From assembly GCA_031256515.1 (NCBI GenBank), contig JAIRQL010000081.1, positions 1 through 43,522 on the forward strand: a stretch of 43,522 nt of DNA. The letters run 5' to 3'. Position 1 is the first letter of the stretch, and each line of letters opens with the position of its first letter. Source of the DNA: Alphaproteobacteria bacterium. Its GTDB lineage: Bacteria > Pseudomonadota > Alphaproteobacteria > WRAU01 > Hepatincolaceae. The notes beneath the pieces are model-generated. The model did not search any database. It worked only from the letters and a program-made list of their open reading frames with translations, and had not been told where the DNA came from. Shown piece after piece: positions 1 to 9,080 of the stretch. The position numbers and the translations under genes were made by a program.

Positions 1-81
1 GTCCGAGTGGCTTAATGAGCACGATTGGAAATCGTGTATAGGCAAACCCTATCGGGGGTTCGAATCCCCCTCACTCCGCCA
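1..81 (+). tRNA. tRNA-Ser (anticodon GGA), 5' end cut by the window
   Basis: The sequence folds as a tRNA. The anticodon stem is cacga/tcgtg around the loop ttggaaa, giving anticodon GGA (Ser, UCC/UCU). A long variable arm follows, typical of class II tRNAs such as Ser. The T arm is gggggttcgaatccccc, followed by the acceptor 3' strand and discriminator G. CCA at 79-81 is encoded in the DNA. About eight bases of the 5' acceptor strand lie outside the window. Confidence 0.93.
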
Positions 82-340
82 AGTATGAAATTTTTCAAAA
101 AAACTTCCAAAATTTCTAAAAAATAAAGTTCTACAAATATATAGTTGCTATTTGTTGAAATTTTTCTGGACAAAAAGGAAACTTAATTTCGCAAATAAGA
201 AACCAATAAGTACAAAATAGTAAGCCTTTTGGATGAAATAGTAATTTTTTTAGTTTGTAATCCTTGTAAATAGTTGGTTTTTAAATTCTTATAATCTATT
301 TAATCTTATTAAAGATTTAATCATATATTATTTGAACTTG
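82..340. other. Intergenic spacer, no gene seen
   Basis: I find no credible reading frame here. A TATAAT at 290-295 sits about 45 bases before the structured element at 341-445 and could be its -10 box. The nearest TTG-containing -35 candidates have poor spacing (about 10 or 20 bases), so the promoter is only a suggestion. Confidence 0.4.
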
Positions 341-445
341 TTGGTAGTGTGGAAAACTCGTAGAGTTCTCCATGCCCTGTGGGTAGCCCTGCTATCCACA
401 GCTTGTAGGAAACTTGCTTTTCCATCAAGAAGGCGGCACTATCAA
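341..445 (+). ncRNA. Candidate structured RNA (unidentified)
   Basis: The segment is closed by a 10-bp stem (341-350 with 436-445, two G-U pairs). Inside are a 9-bp hairpin with one mismatch and a 3-base loop (351-359/363-371) and a 10-bp hairpin with one G-U pair and loop ccctg (377-386/392-401). A 7-bp alternative pairing, tggaaaa at 350-356 with ttttcca at 418-424, excludes the first hairpin, so two folds are possible. The element is richer in G+C than its surroundings. It lacks the hallmark sequences of SRP RNA, tmRNA and RNase P that I know. The single closing stem and internal bubble loosely recall 6S RNA, but I cannot assign it. Strand is uncertain because the helices also form on the minus strand. 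Confidence 0.4.
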
Positions 446-612
446 TAGGTTGATTCTTTATAATTATTTTAAAATTTAAAAATAGAATGTGGAAATACCG
501 CTAAATTCACCTATCGGTAATTTGATTATTAATAACTCTGTGGATTGAAATCTACCATAGCCCATAAATAGGATACAATCCATAAAGAGGCTATCTTATC
601 ATCATAAAAAAA
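446..612. other. Intergenic spacer with possible pseudoknot
   Basis: There is no reading frame worth calling. A small hairpin, taccg/cggta, lies at 496-500/515-519. Then tggattg (541-547) pairs with caatcca (576-582) while atagcc (557-562) pairs with ggctat (589-594). These interleaved helices have H-type pseudoknot topology. This may continue the structured RNA at 341-445 or may be chance in AT-rich DNA. Confidence 0.25.
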
Positions 613-657
613 ATTGATAGTGTAAATATCACGAGGATAGATATCTACACTATCAAT
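613..657 (-). terminator. Rho-independent terminator of the P-type ATPase gene
   Basis: An 18-bp stem (613-630 with 640-657, one mismatch) encloses a 9-base loop. On the minus strand it is followed directly by a run of seven T (the A run at 606-612). It starts about 20 bases past the ATPase stop codon. Confidence 0.85.
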
Positions 658-678
658 CAACTATTAAAGTATATAGAA

Positions 679-3357
679 TTATATTTCTATTTTTACTTTA
701 GTTATCAGTTTATGAACTTCTGATACAATAATAGGGATAATAGAAAGCACAATGGCAATATACCAATGGTAAAGGCTTAGTGGTAATATATCAAACCACA
801 TACCTATTTGTGGTATCATAACTATTACTATAAATAAAAGAGTCATTGCTAAAGCACTCCATGCAAGAATAGGATTATCACTAATCTTACTTTTAAAAAT
901 AGAATTACGAGTACGAACATTAAATATATGGAAGATAGAAGTCCAGCCGATTACCACAAAAGCCATAGTTTGACCTAAAATATGCGATGGAATATTATAG
1001 TTATAAGGATTAGTATATTCGCCAACATAAAGAAGATAATTACTACTAATATCTAAATAATTATTTAAATCTACATAAGCCCCTACATAATAAGCAATCC
1101 ATCCAACAATAACAAAGGCTACAACCTGCAAACCAATTACAAACTTAAGACCAGCAAAGATACTTTCTTGGCGACCAATGGGTTTTCGTTGCATAATTGA
1201 TAAACTAGCTTTTTCACGAGCTAAAGCAATTCCTGGTACACCATCGGCTATAACATTGATAAACAATAACATGATAGGAGTTAGTGGAATTCCCCAACCC
1301 ATAATTTTTGACCCTAAAATTAAAATAATCTCAGAAAAATTACAAACTAAAAGGAAATAAACCGCTTTTCTTATGTTAATAAAAACATTTCTGCCCCACT
1401 GCACTGCATCCACAATTGAGGTAAAATTATCATCGGTTAAAATTACATCTGATGCACTTTTAGCAACCTCTGTACCTGTTATCCCCATAGCCACACCAAC
1501 ATCGGCTCTTTTTAAAGCTGGAGCATCATTAACACCATCACCAGTCATAGCCACAACTTCATTATGAGATTGCCAAGCCTTAACGATACGGATTTTATCC
1601 TCAGGAGAAACCCTAGCATAAACCGAATAATCTTTTACAGTATTTTCAAGGTCTGCTTGGCTTTTTTTCGCAAGTTCTACTCCAGTGATAACCTTATCAC
1701 TTTCGTTTAATATACCAATTTGCTTAGCGATAGCTTTAGCAGTAATAGCATGGTCGCCAGTTATCATTACGGTTCTAATGCCGGCTTCTTTAGCAATCGC
1801 CACACTTGCAGCACATTCTGGACGAGGTGGATCAATAATTCCGATAATTCCCTCAAACTCTAAGTTTTGTTCTACTTCTTCAAGTTTTTTAGGAATTTCT
1901 GTGATATGTTTACTACCTAAAGCTAATATCCGCAAAGCATTTTCTGCGAATTCATCGTGCATTTTATCTCGTAGATCTGAACTACTTTTAAATGGCACAC
2001 GGTCATATGCTCCCAAAGTTAATACACGATAGCCACCATTTTTATCTTCTTGGATAAAAGTTGCCATTTTCCGCTCAGATGAAAAGGCAATTTCAGCAAC
2101 TCTTGGATATTCTTTCTCTGCTTCTGTTTTATCAACACCTTTAGCAATTAGTAAGTTCATAATTGCCGATTCTGTAGGCGAACCAATTACAACATTTTCA
2201 CCTAAATCATTTTTTTCAACCATTGCATTAGTAGCAAAAGCAAATTTACTTAACAGTTCTAATTGAGCAGAAGAAAAAGCAGTATCATCATCAAATGGCT
2301 CGCTACCCTCTTGCCATATTTTTTTAATAGCCATACGATTTTGGGTAAGGGTCCCTGTTTTATCAGAACAAATTACCGAAGTACTACCTAAGGTCTCTAC
2401 TGCTGGAAGTTTTCTTATTAAAGCATGTTTTTTAACCATTTCCTTTACACCATGTGCTAGGCTTAAGGTTACAATTAAAGGTAGAATCTCTGGAACTGCA
2501 GCTACACATAAAATAATAGCGAGCATTACAATATCCCAAAAGCCTGTGCCATGAAAATATCCAGCTGCTAACATCATTAGGGCAGAAACCACAGCAATAA
2601 TACTTATAAGTCTGCCTAGCTTAAAAATTCTTATTTGGAGTGGAGTTTGTAATTGGATGGTACTAGTTAAAAAGCCGGCAATAATCCCGATTTGAGTTTT
2701 CATAGCGGTAGCAACAACAATCGCTTTCGCATTACCAGCTACCACAAGACAGCCAGCAAATACCATATTTTTTTGGTCAGCTACCGCCGTTTTACTATCA
2801 AGTACAGCATTAACATTCTTTTCTGATGGTTCACTTTCACCTGTTAAAGCTGCTTCATCTACCATTAAATCGGTACTTTCAAGTAGTCTTGCATCGGCTG
2901 AAATCATATCACCAGTTTTTAATAAAATAATATCACCAGGTAGTAATTCAATAGAATCTACTTTCTGCCGTTTACCTCCCCTAATAACAATATTAGTTGG
3001 GCTACTAAGTTGTTTAAGGGCAGCAAGTGATCTTTCGGCTCCCCTTTCTTGGGTAATGGCTAAGGTTAAGTTTAAAATAACGATACCAATGATTACATAA
3101 AACTCAAGAATACCTACACCGTATTGAAATTCCATAAATAAAGAAAGCAAAGCCGCTACACATAAGATAATAGTAGCAACATCTTTCATATGACGAGCAA
3201 TCATACTAGGGATACTTTCCATTGGAGGTTCTTGAAACTGATTCTTACCATATTTTTGTTGTAATGATTCTATAGATTCTAAAGACAACCCTTTATCACT
3301 ATCAGAAGCTAACTCTTTTATAACATCAGCCTTACTTTTCTCAAACCAATTATCCAC
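679..3357 (-). CDS. P2-type cation-transporting ATPase (probably Ca2+)
   Basis: ATP-driven cation pump of the inner membrane. It has the full P-type set: N-terminal cation-ATPase domain (about 1-60), actuator motif TGES near 172, phosphorylation motif DKTGTLT at 332-338 (Asp332 accepts phosphate), and hinge motif TGDGVND near 605. Membrane helices lie at about 60-100, 245-300 and 665-890. The fourth helix reads PEILP (289-293), between the PEGLP of Ca2+ pumps and the PEMLP of MgtA-type Mg2+ pumps. The fifth helix keeps NxxE (NFSE near 671) and the sixth keeps NVIAD, as in Ca2+-ATPases, which favours Ca2+ over Mg2+. Length (892 aa) is normal. The start is GTG (3355-3357), chosen because a perfect AGGAGG lies 8 bases upstream. 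The gene is monocistronic with its own terminator. Ion specificity is inferred. Confidence 0.88.
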   Translation of the reverse strand: MDNWFEKSKADVIKELASDSDKGLSLESIESLQQKYGKNQFQEPPMESIPSMIARHMKDVATIILCVAALLSLFMEFQYGVGILEFYVIIGIVILNLTLAITQERGAERSLAALKQLSSPTNIVIRGGKRQKVDSIELLPGDIILLKTGDMISADARLLESTDLMVDEAALTGESEPSEKNVNAVLDSKTAVADQKNMVFAGCLVVAGNAKAIVVATAMKTQIGIIAGFLTSTIQLQTPLQIRIFKLGRLISIIAVVSALMMLAAGYFHGTGFWDIVMLAIILCVAAVPEILPLIVTLSLAHGVKEMVKKHALIRKLPAVETLGSTSVICSDKTGTLTQNRMAIKKIWQEGSEPFDDDTAFSSAQLELLSKFAFATNAMVEKNDLGENVVIGSPTESAIMNLLIAKGVDKTEAEKEYPRVAEIAFSSERKMATFIQEDKNGGYRVLTLGAYDRVPFKSSSDLRDKMHDEFAENALRILALGSKHITEIPKKLEEVEQNLEFEGIIGIIDPPRPECAASVAIAKEAGIRTVMITGDHAITAKAIAKQIGILNESDKVITGVELAKKSQADLENTVKDYSVYARVSPEDKIRIVKAWQSHNEVVAMTGDGVNDAPALKRADVGVAMGITGTEVAKSASDVILTDDNFTSIVDAVQWGRNVFINIRKAVYFLLVCNFSEIILILGSKIMGWGIPLTPIMLLFINVIADGVPGIALAREKASLSIMQRKPIGRQESIFAGLKFVIGLQVVAFVIVGWIAYYVGAYVDLNNYLDISSNYLLYVGEYTNPYNYNIPSHILGQTMAFVVIGWTSIFHIFNVRTRNSIFKSKISDNPILAWSALAMTLLFIVIVMIPQIGMWFDILPLSLYHWYIAIVLSIIPIIVSEVHKLITKVKIEI

Positions 3358-3497
3358 GAATTTGTCCTCCTTATTTTTATTATCAATATCTTACATTATA
3401 TTTGCTTTATTTCTTTTAAGCAATTACTAAAATGAATATATACATAGAAATGCAGGAGATGTTGTTTATTTAATATTTTTCAGGTATAACAATTCTC

Positions 3498-3526
3498 TTG
3501 ACATTTTAAGAATATTATTATACACT
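3498..3526 (+). promoter_or_regulatory. Sigma-70-like promoter
   Basis: A perfect TTGACA (3498-3503) is followed after exactly 17 bases by TACACT (3521-3526, four of six consensus bases). It points toward the broken gene at 3712-4224 and would leave a leader of about 180 bases, much of it an A-rich, nearly C/T-free low-complexity tract (about 3570-3700). Confidence 0.5.
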
Positions 3527-3711
3527 TTGTGTATGTTTGATTGTAATTAAAAGAAAACTAATAAATACTATTTTTAATTATGAAAGAAACATAAATAAAA
3601 AAATATAAATATATAAAAACATATAAGTATAAAAAGGAATAAAAGAATATACGAATATACAAATATGAGAACATATAAATAATAAATACAAGGAAACAAA
3701 AGGAAAGTAAA

Positions 3712-4224
3712 ATGAGTAATAGAGAAGAAATGGAAATTGATATGGAAACAGAAATGAATATGAACATGAATACAAAAATGGATACGGATTATGAAGAAGA
3801 TGAAGAAATGGATCCAAAAATAGCAAAATGAATAGAAAATGAAATGAGAAAAGAAAAGGAGCAAAGAGAAAGAAAGAAGCGGAAAGATATAGAGTTAAAT
3901 AAAAAGCTAAATGGAATAATAAAAAACACCATAGAAAGGATAGGAGAAATAAGTAAAGCCTTTCCGTTAAACTCAGAAGATGGAGAGAAGATATATCGTA
4001 ATAATACCAGAGCCTTAGCAATTTTATTTAATATAAAGAAGAGTTTAAAACTTAGTATGGATAATGAGCCTAGTTATGAGGAAATCTTAGAGGTCTCTCC
4101 CTTAATCTCTCCTAAAGCTAACCGTATGCTTGCTAATTATGTTGCTTCTTTAGGCTTATTATGTAAAATTAAAGATTTCTTTGATTCTCAAATTCATCCC
4201 TTCTCTACTCCCGCTTCGGCTTAG
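3712..4224 (+). pseudogene. Hypothetical charged protein split by one in-frame TGA
   Basis: An ATG at 3712 with GGAAAG upstream opens a 39-codon reading frame that is very rich in Met, Glu and Asp and ends at TGA (3829-3831). The same frame then continues without interruption to a stop at 4224. The next ATG, at 3844, gives 126 aa beginning MRKEKEQRERKKRKD. Read through the TGA, the product would be about 170 aa: an acidic N-terminus, a strongly basic helical stretch, then a helical C-terminal domain. CGA to TGA is a simple explanation, since Arg would fit the basic helix. The 126-aa part may still be expressed from 3844, but no good ribosome-binding site precedes it. I do not recognise the family. 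Confidence 0.5.
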
Positions 4225-4293
4225 GGGGTGGGAATATAACTATATTTATGTTATACTAATCAGTAAATCATATAAAATAAGGAACTTAAATTA

Positions 4294-4707
4294 ATGAAAC
4301 AAAGAATCACTCCATTTTTTACTTTTAATGGTCGTGCAGAGGAAGCAATGAACTTTTATACTAATAATCTTCCTGATGCTAAAATCCTTAAATTAGAAAA
4401 ATATAGTAAAAATAATAACCCAATGTTTAAAGAAGGTGATGAAAATAGAGTTTTTACAGGATTAATCAGCTTTTTATCTCAAGAAATTATGTTCTTAGAT
4501 ATGACCGCCGCTTACCCTGCCCCAGAATTTACTTGGGCAAATTCATTATTAGTTGACTGCAAAAGTGAAGAAGAGTTTGATAGCATTTTTAAAACCCTTT
4601 CTACTGACGGACAAGTAATGATGGGACCAGAGCCTGTAGCCCACTTTCGTAAAGGAGCTTGGGTAGTAGATAAATTTGGAGTTGTATGGCAACTAGTTTG
4701 GGAATAG
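4294..4707 (+). CDS. VOC-family protein (PhnB / demethylubiquinone methyltransferase-like)
   Basis: This is a 137-aa protein of the vicinal-oxygen-chelate fold. It opens with the family pattern ITPFFTFNGRAEEAMNFY, and its second half contains GPEPVAHFRKGAWVVDKFGVVWQL, the usual ending of PhnB-like proteins in which the metal or ligand site is completed. Only one beta-alpha-beta-beta-beta pair appears to be present, as expected at this length. An AAGGAA lies 9 bases before the ATG. Members of this group rarely have a proven substrate, so no reaction is claimed. It is read in the same direction as the helicase gene 15 bases downstream and may share its transcript. Confidence 0.8.
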   Translation: MKQRITPFFTFNGRAEEAMNFYTNNLPDAKILKLEKYSKNNNPMFKEGDENRVFTGLISFLSQEIMFLDMTAAYPAPEFTWANSLLVDCKSEEEFDSIFKTLSTDGQVMMGPEPVAHFRKGAWVVDKFGVVWQLVWE

Positions 4708-4722
4708 ATACAAAATACGGCT

Positions 4723-7242
4723 ATGGAAATCTTCGTTAAAGGAAAAAATAGAACTAAAGATGTGAAATCTTACAGTTTAAAAAATAATAAATTCCATATA
4801 ACTTTTAATGATGGTAAAACCTACTCTTATAACCCTGAAAATGTTGAGATTATCACCTCTGTACTAGATGATAAACTTTCTAAAAATTGCTTTGAATATT
4901 TAAAGGCTATTGCCGATGAGGTTGGCATTAAAGATGAAGGTAATAATATTTTATCTAAGTCTTACAGTAAAATAGACTCTGTTAGTAAGGATAGTATTCT
5001 ATCGGCTTTTTTAAGTGGTAAACCTTTACAAGGAAATCTTTCGCAAAAAATTATTCCAGTTTTTCCGTTTGGTTTTAATCTTAGCCAAAAAAAAGCGGTT
5101 GATAAGGCTTTACATAATAATTTAAGTATTATAGAAGGACCACCAGGCACAGGGAAAACTCAAACTATTTTAAATATTATTGCTAATTTAGTAATGCAAA
5201 ACAAAAGTATTGCGGTAGTTTCTAGTAATAATTCTGCCACTAATAATATTTTTGAAAAGCTCAAAAAACACAATGTAGATTTCATATCGGCAACTCTTGG
5301 TAATGAAGAAAATAAACAAAAATTTATAGCTGAACAAAAACCTTTACCAAGTTTATTAGCTTATGAAATTACTGAAATTGAGGCAGTTAAGATAAAATCT
5401 GCTTTGCAAAGCCTTTCTAATAATTTAGAGGAAATACTTTTAAAAAAGAATGAGCTAGCAAAAGCTCAGCAAGAGCTTGAAAATATTTTAGTGGAGTATC
5501 AGCATTTTAAAGAGTATTGTCAACTTAACGATGATTACACATTTTATTTAAAGCCTATAAATACGGATACTGCCCTTACATTATGGCTTTGTTGCGAAAA
5601 ATACATTTATAAAAAACCTAATTTTTTTGTAAAAATTTACAATAAATTTTATCGGGGAGTTAAAAATAAGCAGTTTTATTCATTAAGCGGTAAGGTAATG
5701 ATTAGCCTCGCTCAACAAAGTTATTATAATCTTAAAATTAAAGAATTAGGTGATAGAGCTTTACAGCTACAAGTTGCCTTAAAAGATTTTAATTTTAAAG
5801 CAAAAATGGCAGAGTATTCTACTTTATCGCAAAGATTATTCCATAATTTTCTTGCCAAAAAATATAAAGATACTAATAAAGATTTTTTTAAGTTAGATGA
5901 TTTATGGCAAAGTTCTAAAAAAATTCTACAGAGGTATCCGGTTATTCTTTCTACCACTTATTCTTTGTCTCGTAGCCTTTCTCATAAAACTATGTACGAT
6001 TATGTAATTATAGATGAAGCCTCGCAGGTAGATTTAGCTACTGGAACATTAGCCTTATGTTATGCAAAAAATGTTGTTATTGTGGGCGATTTAAAACAGC
6101 TTCCTAATGTGGTAAATTATAATACTGCTTTAGCTACCGATTTAATCTTTAAAAAATTTAATCTTAAAGAAGAATATCGTTATAAGAACCATAGCTTACT
6201 CTCTAGTATGATAGAGCTTTTTCCAGATAGTCCTAAAACTTTACTTGTGGAGCATTATCGTTGCCATCCTAAGATAATAGAATTTTGTAATCAAAAGTTT
6301 TATAATAATCAGTTAATTGTTTTAACCGACGAAAAATCTAACTTATCGCCCCTTGTTCTTTATAAAACTGTTAAGGGAAACCATGCTAGAGAAGACCATA
6401 TTAATCAACGGCAAATTGATGTAATTAAAAATGAGGTTATCCCTCAGCAAAAGGTTATGGCAAGTAATTCGGTGGGGATTGTTAGCCCGTATCGCAACCA
6501 AACTAATGCTTTACAAGAGGCTTTTTTTAATACCACAATTCAGGCAGATACGGTAGATAAATTTCAAGGGCGAGAAAATGAGGTGATTATCCTTTGTACC
6601 GTTGATAATAAAATTTCACAGTTTACAGATAATCCTAATCGCCTTAATGTGGCAGTTTCTCGGGCAATTAACCAACTTATAGTAGTAATAAATGATACTG
6701 AACTAGATGCTACTAATATGGGCGACCTCGTTAATTATATTAAATACAATAACTTAGAAGTTATAAATAGCGAAGTTTATTCGGTTTTTGATTATTTATA
6801 TAAGGATTACTATAGTAAGCGGGTAGAAATTTTAAAAAAACAAAAAAGAATTTCGCAATACGATAGTGAAAATTTAATGCTGATGTTAATTAATGATATT
6901 ATTAAAGAAGATAGGTTTAATAAATTTGGTGTCTCAGCTTTTATCCCCTTAAAAATGATATTGCGAGATACTGAAAAGTTAAATGAAGAAGAGAAAAAAT
7001 ATACTAACAATATGTTGACCCATGTGGACTTTTTAATCTTTGATAAACTTGGAAAAACTCCGAAATTAGCAATTGAGGTTGATGGTGTAGCTTACCATAA
7101 AAAAGGCTCAACCCAAGAAAAAAGAGATAACCTAAAAAATGTGATTTTAGAGAAATATAATATTCCATTAATTAGACTAAAAACCAATGGCAGCGGCGAA
7201 AAAGAACAATTGGTACTAAAATTAGAGGAGGCTTTAGGATAG
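4723..7242 (+). CDS. SF1 (Dna2/Upf1-type) helicase with C-terminal nuclease-like domain
   Basis: A predicted cytoplasmic nucleic-acid helicase of 839 aa. Residues 1-60 form a small N-terminal domain. The AAA_11/AAA_12-type motor follows: Walker A GPPGTGKT at 139-146, Walker B DEAS at 431-434, then VDKFQGRENEVII from 611 and NRLNVAVSRA near 640 (motifs V and VI). The last 100 residues resemble the DUF2726/Vsr-like restriction-endonuclease fold: VDFLIF with Asp769, then AIEVDG with Glu785 and Asp787 and a following His. The combination suggests a helicase-nuclease acting on DNA or RNA, as in several phage-defence proteins. The neighbouring gene (7300-8770) is an AIPR abortive-infection gene, which supports a defence setting. 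The ORF is intact. The substrate and the defence role are inferred. Confidence 0.85.
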   Translation: MEIFVKGKNRTKDVKSYSLKNNKFHITFNDGKTYSYNPENVEIITSVLDDKLSKNCFEYLKAIADEVGIKDEGNNILSKSYSKIDSVSKDSILSAFLSGKPLQGNLSQKIIPVFPFGFNLSQKKAVDKALHNNLSIIEGPPGTGKTQTILNIIANLVMQNKSIAVVSSNNSATNNIFEKLKKHNVDFISATLGNEENKQKFIAEQKPLPSLLAYEITEIEAVKIKSALQSLSNNLEEILLKKNELAKAQQELENILVEYQHFKEYCQLNDDYTFYLKPINTDTALTLWLCCEKYIYKKPNFFVKIYNKFYRGVKNKQFYSLSGKVMISLAQQSYYNLKIKELGDRALQLQVALKDFNFKAKMAEYSTLSQRLFHNFLAKKYKDTNKDFFKLDDLWQSSKKILQRYPVILSTTYSLSRSLSHKTMYDYVIIDEASQVDLATGTLALCYAKNVVIVGDLKQLPNVVNYNTALATDLIFKKFNLKEEYRYKNHSLLSSMIELFPDSPKTLLVEHYRCHPKIIEFCNQKFYNNQLIVLTDEKSNLSPLVLYKTVKGNHAREDHINQRQIDVIKNEVIPQQKVMASNSVGIVSPYRNQTNALQEAFFNTTIQADTVDKFQGRENEVIILCTVDNKISQFTDNPNRLNVAVSRAINQLIVVINDTELDATNMGDLVNYIKYNNLEVINSEVYSVFDYLYKDYYSKRVEILKKQKRISQYDSENLMLMLINDIIKEDRFNKFGVSAFIPLKMILRDTEKLNEEEKKYTNNMLTHVDFLIFDKLGKTPKLAIEVDGVAYHKKGSTQEKRDNLKNVILEKYNIPLIRLKTNGSGEKEQLVLKLEEALG

Positions 7243-7299
7243 GGGTTTGGGTAAAATTTTGATATAATAAGCATAAAAGAAAAATAAGGATTCTATAAA

Positions 7300-8770
7300 A
7301 TGGATAATTTAAGCAATAAAATATTACAAAGTGATATAATAAAAATAAAAGACAAATTACCAGAAATATTTACTAAACGTAAAATAAATGATTCCTCTAC
7401 ACAAGATAGCTTTGCCTTTTTAGCATATTCTCTTTCAAAATATTTTGATGAACCTATTGATGATGTTATTGAATATATAACTGAGGGTAGCCATGATAAT
7501 AATATTGATGCTTGTTGTATAAAAGATGATGCTGGAGAAGATATAGAAGTACATATCTTCCAATCAAAGTACAAATCTTTGGATAATCTAAATAAAACTA
7601 TTACAACTAATGAAATTCGCCTATTCTTAGATAGTGTAAAAAAAATATTTATTGATAATGATTCAAACAACTTAACAGTGAATACTTATTTAAAAGATGT
7701 TATATCAACATATAATGAAGTTTTAAAAGGAGAGAATATTAGTAGTATTAAATTATACATAAATTCCTATAGAGATAAATATATCAAATAAAGCTCTTCC
7801 TTTTAATAGTGTAGGCATAAATTCATATATTGCAAGTATTAGTGCTTATGAGTTAGTAAAAATGTATGATGAATATGGAGAACATCTCTTTAATAAAAAT
7901 ATCCGTAGGCATTTAAAAACTAATATTAACAAAGAAGTAGAAAAAAGTTTAGAAGATAATCCAGAAATGTTTTGGTATAAAAATAATGGATTATCAATTA
8001 TTTGTGATTCTGCTAATCCTAATACGGCTGGAGGCAAAAATAGTATAACCTTAACTAATCCATATATAGTTAATGGAGGGCAAACTACAAGAACTATAGC
8101 CCATTTATATAAAAAAATATCAGAAGAAAAAAGAGATGAAATCTTTACAGATGCTAAAGTTATTGTAAGAATATATCAAACTACAGATCCAGATATTATA
8201 TTTGAAATAGCCAAAGGAACTAATACTCAAAACCCAGTATCTTCGTTTGACTTAAAGTCATTAAACCCTAAACTTAAAAAAATAGGTAAGTTCTTTGAAG
8301 GAAAAAATATATCGCTAATTATCCAACAAGGAAATACTCCTAATAAGGAAAAAAAAGATAAAGAAATAAAAGCTGATACTCTTTTACAAGCATATTGCTC
8401 TATTCATAAAGGTATCCCTGAACAAGCTAGGAATAATAAGCAAAAACTTATAAACGAATACTATGATACGGTATATAACCAAGAAGGTATTGAAGAAGAT
8501 CTTTTAAAGTCGTTTGAGTTATATGATAAAATGAAACAATATAAGAAAAATATAGATTCAGAACATCACCTAAAATACTCAGAGTTTGCAATGTTATTTT
8601 GTGCCTCTAAATTAGATGGAAACTTAGAAAAAGCAGATAGTTTAATTAGTAAAATTATTCAAGAAAAAATAGCTAAAGATAGTAATTTCTCTTTACCAAA
8701 CTATCTGAAAACAAAACAATCTACAGATAGAATAACAGAAGAAATAAAGAAGATTTCAAATGAAAAATAA
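7300..8770 (+). pseudogene. AIPR-family abortive-infection protein, frameshifted
   Basis: Two reading frames encode consecutive parts of one AIPR (abortive phage infection) protein. Part one (7300-7791) carries the N-terminal nuclease-like motif of the family: DNNIDACCI followed by HIFQSKY, matching the D...QxK pattern of PD-(D/E)XK enzymes. Part two is in the next frame and is open from about 7775, with its first ATG at 7862. It carries the AIPR core: NIRRHLKTNINKEV, PEMFWYKNNGLSI and VNGGQTT. The two frames overlap around 7770-7793, so a single indel restores about 490 codons, a normal AIPR length. An AAGGA precedes the first ATG. The most likely reading is recent inactivation; sequencing error or programmed frameshifting are alternatives. 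It lies 57 bases after the helicase-nuclease gene. Confidence 0.8.
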
Positions 8771-8832
8771 CTAAATATGAGTAAATTGATACTTAATTTT
8801 ACATTATAATAAAAATTATATTAGAGGTAAAA

Positions 8833-9038
8833 ATGAAATTTTGAGGGCAAGATGCTAGAAAAAAATAGCTAACAATTTTGATGTTATCCCTTTGAATCAC
8901 ACATGTGTACTCAATAATCAAAAAATTATTAGTGAATGTGGTAAAAAAGAATTAGAGATTAGAGCAAGATATTATAAAATTCAATTAGTTGATAAAAATA
9001 ATAATTTAGACAATTATATACAAAATAAACCTAAATAA
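8833..9038 (+). pseudogene. Remnant of a small gene (unidentified)
   Basis: An ATG with AGAGG upstream starts a frame that hits TGA at its fourth codon (MKF-stop-GQDARK) and then a second stop after a run of seven A. Dropping two A from that run joins it to a clean frame reading ANNFDVIPLNHTCVLNNQ and on to TAA at 9036-9038, with the segment KKELEIRARYYKIQL. TGA in place of TGG (Trp) plus a slipped homopolymer is the simplest history. The original product would have been about 68 aa. I do not recognise it. Confidence 0.4.
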
Positions 9039-9040
9039 AA

Positions 9041-9068
9041 ATCCCAACCAAAATGAATTGGTTAGGAT
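9041..9068 (-). terminator. Rho-independent terminator of the 66-residue gene
   Basis: An 11-bp stem (9041-9051 with 9058-9068, one G-U pair on the minus strand) surrounds a 6-base loop and is followed on the minus strand by TTTTTATTT. It lies just past the stop of the minus-strand gene at 9081-9281. Confidence 0.75.
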
Positions 9069-9080
9069 AAAAGAATAAAG

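Noticed and set aside
341..445. SRP RNA, tmRNA or RNase P RNA
   Set aside because: The SRP tetraloop region (GGAAGGAAGCAGCC-like), the tmRNA ends and the RNase P conserved regions are all absent.
1178..2032. Plus-strand frames of 60-115 aa within the ATPase gene
   Set aside because: They are shadows of the minus-strand coding sequence, which has all P-type motifs.
3558..4021. Three overlapping minus-strand frames of 69-147 aa rich in Phe, Tyr, Leu and Ile
   Set aside because: They are the reverse of an A-rich low-complexity tract and of the plus-strand coding frame; no ribosome-binding site and the composition is an artefact.
3712..9038. TGA read as tryptophan, because two frames (3829 and 8842) contain TGA where the protein seems to continue
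   Set aside because: The autotransporter ends ...KYNF-TGA, exactly at the expected C-terminal Phe. Trp is coded by TGG in intact genes, and both TGA-containing genes lie in a zone of decay.
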